Shown: in pieces, positions 1-5,749 of the stretch
Layout of the letters: each line of letters starts with the position of its first letter
Numbering within the stretch: the first letter of the stretch is position 1
Assembly (NCBI GenBank): GCA_934216155.1
Contig: CAKQBK010000054.1
Span: 1 to 18,607, forward strand
Source of the DNA: an uncultured Dialister sp.
Lineage (GTDB): Bacteria; Bacillota; Negativicutes; Veillonellales; Dialisteraceae
Direction of reading: 5' to 3'
DNA: 18,607 nt
Notes under the pieces: model-generated
The model's input: only the letters and a program-made list of their open reading frames with translations
Told to the model about the DNA's origin: nothing
The model's database searches: none
Translations under genes and position numbers: made by a program

Positions 1-252
1 CTTTTCTATTTTATTTGTTCAAATGTCAGTCTGTATCGTAGTTGAATGATATTTTGCAAGTGGGAAGTTTGAGTTATGAAACTGCGGTAAACACATAACC
101 TTATATAACCCTTTATAACCTTTTAATAAATTGCGGTGCTTCCAAATTTGATGCGCCGCCACCACCACTCCTCACTCCTAATTCCTCACTCCTCACTTTT
201 ACAATTCGTTGCATTTCTAATGGGCAGGTAGAAATTTATCCCCAAAATCCTA
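1..252. other. Upstream intergenic region, no gene seen
   Basis: No credible coding sequence. About 96-125 holds short A/T-rich words of the type ATAACCTT/TTATAACC, the same word family that builds the hairpin near the right end of the window (18344-18399). From about 131 it carries a copy of the GCGGCGC hairpin plus ACTCCTC-array element, listed separately. The liv leader promoter follows at 253. Confidence 0.6.
131..198 (-). repeat. GCGGYGC hairpin plus 7-nt ACTCCTC array (element A, copy 1)
   Basis: GCGGTGC at 133-139 faces GCGCCGC at 153-159 across a short A/T-rich loop. It is followed by CCACCACC and a degenerate 7-nt array of ACTCCTC, ACTCCTA, ATTCCTC, ACTCCTC to about 197. The same arrangement recurs at 8737-8803, in reverse at 4553-4623, and in split form at 16801-16975. 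In the reverse orientation the hairpin is followed by T6 and looks like an intrinsic terminator. Confidence 0.75.
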
Positions 253-280
253 TTGACAATTACCTATAACGTAGTATAAT
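253..280 (+). promoter_or_regulatory. Sigma-70-type promoter of the liv T-box leader
   Basis: TTGACA (253-258) and TATAAT (275-280) are both perfect consensus hexamers, separated by 16 bp. The predicted start is near 287, directly before the first T-box Stem I. A strong constitutive promoter is what a transcript controlled by attenuation would be expected to have. Confidence 0.85.
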
Positions 281-299
281 TTTACTTACAACGAAAGAA

Positions 300-450
300 C
301 GAGTAACTAGGATCGGGATACGCCTTTTGTGGAAATCACAGAGAGCTGACGGCAGGTGCAAGTCAGTATGGAAACGAAACGCCACTCACCCGGGAGTTTC
401 AGAGGGGAACCAAGTAGTCTCTGACGCGGCCAGCGTTACTGGCACTAAAA
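300..450 (+). promoter_or_regulatory. T-box Stem I domain 1, specifier CUC (Leu)
   Basis: AGTA at 302-305 fits the 5' side of the specifier loop. AGAGAG begins at 340, and the distal helix CTGAC (346-350)/GTCAG (362-366) encloses the typical GGCAGGTGCAA distal loop. On the 3' side the line CTC-ACC-CGGGAG at 385-396 fits the conserved specifier-ACC-NNNGAG arrangement, which makes CTC (385-387) the specifier. Downstream, TCAGAG/CTCTGA and GCCAG/CTGGC (about 399-442) can form small linker helices, but no T-box sequence follows before the second Stem I begins. Confidence 0.8.
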
Positions 451-454
451 AGCG

Positions 455-575
455 ATGATCGGGACAAAGTAAATGATGGTCCATGGCTCAGAGAACCGGC
501 GGAGGGTGCAAGCCGGTACATTCCATGATTTAATATCACCTGTGAGCTCCTTTATCGAACGAAACATATCTATGG
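455..575 (+). promoter_or_regulatory. T-box Stem I domain 2, specifier AUC (Ile)
   Basis: AGTA at 468-471, AGAGA from 490, distal helix CCGGC (496-500)/GCCGG (512-516) around a GGAGGGTGCAA loop, and middle helix CATGG (482-486)/CCATG (523-527). The 3' specifier strand reads ATC-ACC-TGTGAG at 535-546, so the specifier is ATC (Ile). Both the distal region and the specifier frame match Stem I domain 1, so this is a second full tRNA-binding domain and not a decayed remnant. Confidence 0.82.
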
Positions 576-609
576 CACCGCTGGTGCATAGGTAGAGATA
601 AATGGTGGG

Positions 610-694
610 GTGACTGGTAGACTGGTGACTAGTGACTGGGAATTTTTATTCTCAATCCTAGTCCCTGGTCACCAGTCTACCAGTCACTATTTTT
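610..694 (+). repeat. Inverted TGACTGG-array inserted in the T-box linker
   Basis: The left arm 610-629 and right arm 668-687 are perfect 20-nt complements, and pairing continues imperfectly inward. The arms consist of the 7-nt TGACTGG/TGACTAG units found in the spacers at 12380 and 14065. T5 follows at 690-694, so the hairpin could itself stop transcription. It lies between Stem I domain 2 and T-box 1, where the Stem III linker is expected. Confidence 0.8.
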
Positions 695-744
695 GTAAAT
701 AAAGGCGTTTCTCCACGTTACGGATATGAGCCTGAGTATAATGT

Positions 745-799
745 AGGGTGGTACCGCGCATGTCGCCCCTATTTCCTAAACGGAAATAGGGGCGTTTTT
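745..799 (+). terminator. T-box antiterminator 1 and intrinsic terminator 1
   Basis: The conserved T-box sequence occupies 745-758. The terminator stem is 13 bp and perfect, CGCCCCTATTTCC (764-776) with its complement at 782-794, loop TAAAC, followed by T5 at 795-799. The T-box strand and the 5' arm of the terminator are adjacent, as required for mutually exclusive folding. Confidence 0.93.
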
Positions 800-845
800 A
801 TATGGTATTTCCTTACGTAGAAAGTGCTCTTTGAGTGATAAATAC

Positions 846-914
846 AGGGTGGTACCGCGAACCATTTCGCCCCTGCTGCAATGACGCCAGATTGCAGCAG
901 GGGCGTTTTTGTTT
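846..914 (+). terminator. T-box antiterminator 2 and intrinsic terminator 2
   Basis: A second T-box sequence, identical over 14 nt, lies at 846-859. It is followed by a 15-bp perfect stem (868-882 with 891-905), an 8-nt loop and T5 at 906-910. The 40 nt before it (TGAGTGATAAAT and surroundings) resemble the 40 nt before T-box 1 (TGAGTATAATG), which suggests local duplication of the antiterminator module. No Stem I lies between terminator 1 and this module. Confidence 0.93.
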
Positions 915-1143
915 ACTCGTTCTTGTCAAAAGGCTGGAAGCCTTTTGAGTTAGGAATGAGGAGTGAGGAGTTAGGAGTGTTGGAAGGGGCGCACAAAATT
1001 TGGAAGCGCCCCAATACCCCTTTTTATCATAAAAGAGGGCAGGGGATGCTATATGAATTGTGCATCCCTCCGACACTCCGCACTTCTCATTCAGCACTCC
1101 TCACTAGTATACTTTTCTCATTTTTGAAAGGAGATTGAAGATC
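915..1143. repeat. Repeat-rich 5' leader between terminator 2 and livH
   Basis: No gene seen. A 9-bp hairpin CAAAAGGCT/AGCCTTTTG (927-947) is followed by an array of GAGGAGT/TAGGAGT units (950-979), the hairpin GGGGCGC (986-992)/GCGCCCC (1006-1012), the hairpin GGGATGC (1043-1049)/GCATCCC (1062-1068), and the complementary ACTCC/CTCATTC/CTCCTCAC array (1076-1105). The whole block is one large imperfect inverted repeat inside the transcribed leader. Its pyrimidine arm ends about 25 nt before the livH Shine-Dalgarno AGGAG (1129-1133) and could pair with it. Confidence 0.7.
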
Positions 1144-2025
1144 GTGTTTTTTCAACAGCTTGTCAACGGTTTAACGCTGGGAAGCGCCTATGCGGTCATT
1201 GCCATCGGCTATACGCTGGTATTCGGCGTACTCAATATCGTCAACATGGCACACGGCGGCATCTTTATGGTCGGCGCTTACATCGGGCTGCTTCTGGTAA
1301 CGGAAGCGGGATTGGGTATTTTCCCAGCTTTGATTGGTGCTATGATTGGTGGCGCCGTTCTGGGGTATGGACTGGAATTCTTCGCACTGCGTCCGCTCCG
1401 TCGTCGTAAAGTCACCCACCTGGCTCCACTGATTTCTACCATCGGCGTATCCACTTTCCTGGAAAGTGTAGCCCTTATGATTTGGGGTCCACAGACCCGT
1501 TCCTTCCCGACTTCCTTCGGCACAGAACTGATGGATTTCGGAGCCTTCAAAATTTCTGGCATTCAGATCATCAGCTTGGGTACCGCTGTGGTACTGATGG
1601 TACTGCTCACCCTGATGCTGAACAAGACAAAGATTGGTAAAGCCGTCCGCGCTACTTCTGAAAATGCAGAAACCGCAGGCCTCCTGGGCATCAATACAGG
1701 CCGCATCATTACCTTCACCGTTATGCTGGCTTCCGCTTTGGGCGCTGCTGCTGGCGTACTGATTGGTCTGTCCTTCAATGCTATCGAACCAACCATGGGT
1801 ACCGCTATGGGCCTGAAAGGTTTGGCAGTTCTCATCATGGGCGGCTTGGGCAACGTAGAAGGCGCTATGGCCGGTGGCTTCATTCTGGGCATTGCGGAAG
1901 TATTCTCCGTCGCTTATGGTACATCCTCTTACCGCGATGCTGTTGCATTTGGTATCATCATTCTGATTCTGTTTATTCGTCCTGAAGGCTTGTTCTCCAA
2001 GGCTGGGAAAGGAGGCAGACCGTAA
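1144..2025 (+). CDS. livH: Branched-chain amino acid ABC transporter permease LivH
   Basis: One of two membrane subunits of a Liv-type importer that moves Leu/Ile/Val or related amino acids across the cytoplasmic membrane. The protein is almost wholly hydrophobic, with about eight likely membrane segments. It shows the family's N-terminal pattern FFQQLVNGLTLGSAYA followed by NIVNMAHGGIFMVGAY, and the cytoplasmic ATPase-contact loop near GLAVLIMGGLGNVEGA. I place the start at GTG 1144 because AGGAG (1129-1133) lies 10 nt upstream. An in-frame TTG at 1135 sits only 1 nt from that site and adds just three residues. Its stop overlaps the livM start by one base. It is the first gene of the T-box-controlled operon. 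The exact substrate is inferred from family and leader. Confidence 0.93.
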   Translation: MFFQQLVNGLTLGSAYAVIAIGYTLVFGVLNIVNMAHGGIFMVGAYIGLLLVTEAGLGIFPALIGAMIGGAVLGYGLEFFALRPLRRRKVTHLAPLISTIGVSTFLESVALMIWGPQTRSFPTSFGTELMDFGAFKISGIQIISLGTAVVLMVLLTLMLNKTKIGKAVRATSENAETAGLLGINTGRIITFTVMLASALGAAAGVLIGLSFNAIEPTMGTAMGLKGLAVLIMGGLGNVEGAMAGGFILGIAEVFSVAYGTSSYRDAVAFGIIILILFIRPEGLFSKAGKGGRP

Positions 2026-2984
2026 TGGAAGATTTATTGAACGGTTATTTCCTGCAGGTCCTGACCTTTGTGTGCATTAACATCATTCTGGCCATGACCA
2101 TTTACATGACCCTCTGCACCGGGATTCTCTCCCTGGGCAATGCGGGCCTCATGAGTTTTGGCGCTTACACCTCTGCGATTCTGACCGCAGAACACGGCGT
2201 TCCAATGCCGATTGGCATTCTTCTTGGCGGCATTTCTGCTACCATCGTTGCATTAATCATTGGTCTTCCGACCATTCGTCTCCGCGGGCTGTACCTGGCC
2301 ATCGCTACCTTAGGGTTTGGCGAAGTGGTCCGCGTTATTGCCCTGAACCTGGACATCACCCACGGCGCACTGGGCTACTCCGGTATTCCTTCCATGGCCA
2401 GCGTACTTTCTGACTACGCCAGCGACATGGGCCTCCTGGATGCACTGGAAATAGATTCCCAGACCGGCGGCCAGCTGCTGATGTGCCTGGTTCTCTTGGT
2501 ACTGGTAGCCCTGATCGTTACCTTCTGGTATCGTCTGGAACACTCCCGCATCGGCCGTGCTATGGCTGCTGTCAAAGCCGATGAATATGCGGCTTCCCTG
2601 ACCGGTATCAACGTGGTTCATTACAAAATGATGGCATTCCTGTTCTCTGCCTTCTTTGCTGGCGTAGCAGGTGCCCTCTATGCCCATGCTACCTTCTTCA
2701 TCAGCCCAACCGATTTCTCCTGGCATAAAGTAGTAGATATCCTGCTTTATACCGTATTCGGCGGCAGCAACGTCCTCTGGGGTTCCGTCCTGGGCGCTAC
2801 CATTCTGACCATCGTGCCAGAATCCCTGCGTTCCCTGGCAGAATACAGAGATATCATCTACGGTGTCATGCTGGTAGCCCTCATGGCCTTCCGTCCAGAT
2901 GGCATCCTCTCCTATGATGCGATGAAATGGATTTCCAAGAAATTTGGAAAAAAAGCCAAAGCCGTAGAAGGAGGTAAAAACTAA
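2025..2984 (+). CDS. livM: Branched-chain amino acid ABC transporter permease LivM
   Basis: The second membrane subunit, 319 residues, pairing with LivH as the translocation path. Visible family features are a hydrophobic N-terminal half with GILSLGNAGLMSFGAYTSA, the segment LGFGEVVRVIALN with TGG-like loops after it, and the C-terminal contact loop VFGGSNVLWGSVLGA. The C-terminus is basic (KKFGKKAKA), consistent with a cytoplasmic tail. ATG 2025 shares one base with the livH stop, and AAAGGAGG lies at 2008-2015, so translation is probably coupled. Its own stop overlaps livG by one base. Length is slightly below the E. coli LivM, which has an N-terminal extension; this is common in Firmicutes. 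Confidence 0.93.
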   Translation: MEDLLNGYFLQVLTFVCINIILAMTIYMTLCTGILSLGNAGLMSFGAYTSAILTAEHGVPMPIGILLGGISATIVALIIGLPTIRLRGLYLAIATLGFGEVVRVIALNLDITHGALGYSGIPSMASVLSDYASDMGLLDALEIDSQTGGQLLMCLVLLVLVALIVTFWYRLEHSRIGRAMAAVKADEYAASLTGINVVHYKMMAFLFSAFFAGVAGALYAHATFFISPTDFSWHKVVDILLYTVFGGSNVLWGSVLGATILTIVPESLRSLAEYRDIIYGVMLVALMAFRPDGILSYDAMKWISKKFGKKAKAVEGGKN

Positions 2985-3748
2985 TGCTTCTGGAAATGAA
3001 AAATGTAGTGAAACAGTTCGGTGGCCTCACCGCTGTTTCCAATATGTCCTTCCACGTAGATAAAGGCGAAATTTTCGGCGTCATCGGACCGAACGGCGCT
3101 GGTAAAACCACCATCTTCAACCTGATCACCGGCGTATACCAGGTGACCGAAGGGGATATTCTTCTGAATGGCACATCCATCGAAGGAAAGAAACCTTACG
3201 AAATCATCAATATGGGTATTTCCCGTACATTCCAGAACATCCGCCTCTTCACTGGCATGACCGTACTGGAAAACATCCTGGTAGGTCATCACGACCGTCT
3301 GAAATCGGGATTCCTGGCTAGCGTACTTCACACCTCTGCCCAGAAAAAAGAAGAAGCAGAAGCGAGAGAAGAAGCCATGGAACTTCTGAAATTCGTGGGC
3401 CTGGAAAACGATGCCAACCGTCTGGCAACAGAACTGCCTTACGGCAAACAGAGAAAACTGGAAATTGCCCGCGCCATGGCCACCCAGCCAGAACTGATTC
3501 TTTTGGATGAACCGGCTGCCGGCATGAACGACTCCGAAACCGCAGCACTGACCGAACTGATTCGCGGTATCCGTGAAAAATTCGGCATCACCATCATCCT
3601 CATCGAACACGATATGCAGCTGGTTATGAGCCTCTGCGACCGCGTCATGGTAGTCAACTTCGGTAAGAAACTGGCCGAAGGCGTACCGGAAGAAGTACAG
3701 AATAACCCACAGGTTATCGAAGCCTACTTAGGTAAGGAGGAAGCCTGA
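2984..3748 (+). CDS. livG: Branched-chain amino acid ABC transporter ATP-binding protein LivG
   Basis: A 254-residue cytoplasmic ATPase subunit. Walker A is GPNGAGKT (residues 35-42), the Q-loop is RTFQNIRLF (about 81-89), the signature position reads LPYGKQR (151-157) as is usual for LivG where LSGGQ is replaced, Walker B is LILLDEP (171-177), and the H-loop is EHD (208-210). A C-terminal extension of about 30 residues ending in EAYLG is typical of the family. AGGAGG lies just before the ATG inside the end of livM. The stop overlaps livF by one base. It forms a heterodimer with LivF. Confidence 0.95.
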   Translation: MLLEMKNVVKQFGGLTAVSNMSFHVDKGEIFGVIGPNGAGKTTIFNLITGVYQVTEGDILLNGTSIEGKKPYEIINMGISRTFQNIRLFTGMTVLENILVGHHDRLKSGFLASVLHTSAQKKEEAEAREEAMELLKFVGLENDANRLATELPYGKQRKLEIARAMATQPELILLDEPAAGMNDSETAALTELIRGIREKFGITIILIEHDMQLVMSLCDRVMVVNFGKKLAEGVPEEVQNNPQVIEAYLGKEEA

Positions 3749-4467
3749 TGTTACTTGAACTGAAAAATATCGAAGCCGCCTACGGCAACATCAAAGCACT
3801 GAAAGGCATCAACCTTGCCGTACCGGAAGGAAAAATTGTCACCCTGATTGGTGCCAATGGGGCTGGGAAATCCACCACTATGAAAACCATCATGGGCGTT
3901 ATGAAACCTATCGCTGGGGACATCCTCTTCAAAGGCGAATCCCTGGTAGGAAAGAAAACCTACGACATCGTGAACCACGGCGTCGTACTGGTACCAGAAG
4001 GTCGTCAGATTCTTCAGGGCATGACCGTTAGAGAAAACCTGGAACTGGGCGCTTACCAGAGAAAAGACGCCCAGGGAATCAGCGAAGACCTGACCAAAGT
4101 ATTTGAAAGATTCCCACGGCTCTTCGAAAGACAGAGCCAGTTCGCCGGCACCCTTTCCGGCGGCGAACAGCAGATGCTGGCAATTGGCCGCGCCATGATG
4201 GCCAGACCAGAAGTGATGCTCCTGGACGAACCGTCCATGGGCCTGGCTCCCCTGGTTGTCCAGCAGATCTTTGACGTCGTCAAAGATATCAATAAAATGG
4301 GGACTACTGTTCTTCTGGTTGAACAGAATGCGCGTAAAGCCCTCCAGATCGCCGACTATGCCTACGTTATGGAAACAGGCAAAATCGTTATGGAAGGCCC
4401 TGCACAGGAAGTGGCAGCCAACCCGGATGTCATGGCGGCCTATCTGGGCGGAAAGAAGAAACAGTAA
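3748..4467 (+). CDS. livF: Branched-chain amino acid ABC transporter ATP-binding protein LivF
   Basis: A 239-residue second ATPase subunit and the last gene of the operon. Walker A is GANGAGKST (35-43), the segment VPEGRQIL (82-89) is characteristic of LivF, the signature is LSGGEQQ (136-142), Walker B is VMLLDEP (156-162), and EQN (192-194) replaces the H-loop His by Gln, as is normal in LivF. ATG 3748 overlaps the livG stop, with AAGGAGG about 8 nt upstream. A strong intrinsic terminator follows 40 nt after the stop. No substrate-binding protein gene (livJ/livK) follows or precedes within the window, so the receptor must be encoded elsewhere. Confidence 0.95.
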   Translation: MLLELKNIEAAYGNIKALKGINLAVPEGKIVTLIGANGAGKSTTMKTIMGVMKPIAGDILFKGESLVGKKTYDIVNHGVVLVPEGRQILQGMTVRENLELGAYQRKDAQGISEDLTKVFERFPRLFERQSQFAGTLSGGEQQMLAIGRAMMARPEVMLLDEPSMGLAPLVVQQIFDVVKDINKMGTTVLLVEQNARKALQIADYAYVMETGKIVMEGPAQEVAANPDVMAAYLGGKKKQ

Positions 4468-4507
4468 CCATATACAGCTCTATTGGGCTGACAACACGAT
4501 CTTTGGG

Positions 4508-4536
4508 AAAAAGGACTGCGAAAGCGGTCCTTTTTT
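4508..4536 (+). terminator. Intrinsic terminator of livHMGF
   Basis: A 12-bp stem (4508-4519 with 4524-4535, one G-T pair) closes a GAAA tetraloop. The 3' arm runs into T6 at 4531-4536. It sits 40 nt after the livF stop. Confidence 0.92.
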
Positions 4537-4552
4537 CCATGGTTGTAAAAGC

Positions 4553-4623
4553 AGTGAGGAGTGAGGAATGAGGAGTGAGGAGTGGTGGTGGCGGCGCACA
4601 ATTCATAAAGCGCCGCATTTTTT
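4553..4623 (+). repeat. 7-nt GAGGAGT array plus GCGGCGC hairpin with T6 (element A)
   Basis: Units of GAGGAGT/GAGGAAT (4556-4582) and GTGGTGGTG lead into GCGGCGC (4591-4597), a 12-nt loop, GCGCCGC (4610-4616), then A and T6 (4618-4623). This is the reverse-oriented counterpart of copies at 131-198 and 8737-8803. In this orientation it is a plausible second terminator for the liv operon. Confidence 0.75.
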
Positions 4624-5643
4624 ATGATTTTAGGGGAGAGGCACTCGCATTGATTCTGAAAGGGTGCTCAGGTTTCTCAAGGTTCTCAGGTTGCTCAGAT
4701 TCTCCGAATGTGCCGCTAGCCGTAGTGCCTTATCGCCCCCGCCGGGGGAGAATTAAAGAGGTGTGCAAGCGAACTACGTCGCTAGGAGCAAAGCGACTCA
4801 GGGATGTAGTGAGACGCCATTTCGAGCGTAGCGAAGATGGGAGGCAGTAGCGGGATACTTTGCTATGAACATAGCAAGCGTACTTGGTAATGCCCGCTCC
4901 TAGCGGTTTTGAGGAAAAGGTTCTAAAGGTTCTCAGGGTTCTGAAGGTTCGTCGGATGTGACGGTATCCGTAAATATCATAGGGAGTGGGATTTGTGCGA
5001 AATGACGTAAGAGGTATCCTTGGTGTCTACCGTGTTGCCCCTTGGAGAAGGGGCGGCGAAGCCGGGGATAGAGTGGCCTGAGGGGCCACAATCGGCACTG
5101 GTGGATCCTTGTTCTTTGTTTGGCTATCAAACAAAATGATGTATTCCGCTTGGAGCGTCTATCCCTCTTTTATTCCCCCTTCTCCAAGGGGGGGACGCAG
5201 TTTACCGCTTATTTCACATACTTATTTTGTGGAATGATGTTGCTGGCCGTATTCGTCATTTCGACCGATGGGATTTGTGAGAAATGGTGTAAGCGGTATC
5301 ATTGCTATTTACCCCCTTCCTCAGGAAGGGGGCAGGGGGGATAGGACGACGAAGAAGAGTTGTTGCTCCAGCCGCTGGAGAGGACGCCTAAGCGAGTAGA
5401 GGAAAAAGGTTTTATATCGCTAGAGCGAGCTATCCCCTGGACTTTTCGCTGCGCTTAAGTCCTATCCCCTTCCAAAGGAAGGGGATTATTTATGGATGAT
5501 ACCGCTAGCGTTTATTGGCACATTCGAGAACCCTTAGAACCTTTAGTACCTTCAGAACCTTTGTCTCTAAAGAAATCATCCTATGTTTCACGTAACGTAA
5601 CAACGGTTCCCAAAAATCCCCAATCCCTAGCCACCAGTCACTA
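4624..5643. repeat. Composite intergenic repeat island 1
   Basis: About 1 kb without a convincing gene. The left border is a 9-nt array GGTTNCTCA (4660-4700) ending TTCTCCGAATGTGCC. The right border (5530-5565) is its reverse complement form, GGCACATTCGAGAA followed by AGAACCTTN units. Inside are copies of the E module (4848-4907), a second 9-nt array (4912-4950), a truncated F repeat (5247-5279, identical over 33 nt to 12595-12627), CCCCTT hairpins (5035-5060, 5172-5195, 5311-5332, 5463-5485) and the H repeat (5371-5536). A reverse TGACTGG-type array (5606-5642) closes it. Open frames here consist only of translated repeats. Confidence 0.7.
5371..5536 (+). repeat. H repeat, copy 1
   Basis: About 165 bp starting GCCGCTGGAGAGGACGCC, containing GAGCTATCCCCTGG and the hairpin CCCCTTCC-AAA-GGAAGGGG, and ending GGCACATTCGAGAA. 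It matches 14611-14775 in order and orientation along its length with scattered differences. Confidence 0.75.
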
Positions 5644-5660
5644 AAAAAATAATAAATTCA

Positions 5661-5689
5661 TTGTATATTTATAAAGAAAGAACTATAAT
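5661..5689 (+). promoter_or_regulatory. Promoter of the c-di-GMP protein gene
   Basis: TTGTAT (5661-5666), a 17-bp spacer, and perfect TATAAT (5684-5689). The predicted start is near 5696, giving a leader of about 54 nt that carries the G8 tract. Confidence 0.8.
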
Positions 5690-5716
5690 ATTAAGTGAAT
5701 AGTTACAAAATTTTGC

Positions 5717-5724
5717 GGGGGGGG
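5717..5724 (+). other. G8 homopolymer tract in the leader
   Basis: Eight consecutive G residues lie between the predicted transcription start and the Shine-Dalgarno AGGAG (5737-5741). Tracts of this kind slip during replication in other bacteria. Nothing in a single sequence shows whether this one varies. Confidence 0.9.
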
Positions 5725-5749
5725 TACCTGTAGTATAGGAGTGTAGACC

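Larger units (their letters stand above)
287..914 (+). promoter_or_regulatory. Compound T-box leader of livHMGF (two Stem I domains, two antiterminators)
   Basis: This is a tRNA-sensing leader upstream of the branched-chain amino acid transporter. Seen in order: Stem I with a CUC specifier, Stem I with an AUC specifier, a ~35-bp imperfect hairpin, then two modules each made of the T-box sequence AGGGTGGTACCGCG and an intrinsic terminator. In T-box leaders, Stem I pairs its specifier triplet with the tRNA anticodon, and the uncharged tRNA 3' end pairs with the T-box sequence to stabilise the antiterminator. A Leu plus Ile reading fits the cargo of a Liv transporter. Ordinary tandem T-boxes alternate Stem I and antiterminator. 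Here both Stem I domains precede both antiterminators, and only ~46 nt separate terminator 1 from T-box 2. Family assignment is very secure; the amino-acid assignment rests on alignment of the specifier by eye. Confidence 0.93.

Noticed and set aside
881..1138. 85-codon plus-strand frame between the T-box and livH
   Set aside because: It starts inside terminator 2 and crosses three hairpins and both heptamer arrays. A leader peptide is not supported.
4575..5344. Small plus-strand frames in island 1 (91 and 74 codons)
   Set aside because: They consist of translated repeats (e.g. SPFSKGG, PPSSGRGQGG from CCCCTTCC hairpins), have no ribosome-binding site and no family resemblance.
5690..5749. 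c-di-GMP riboswitch upstream of the c-di-GMP gene
   Set aside because: The predicted leader is only about 54 nt and lacks the fold or conserved elements of the known c-di-GMP riboswitch classes.
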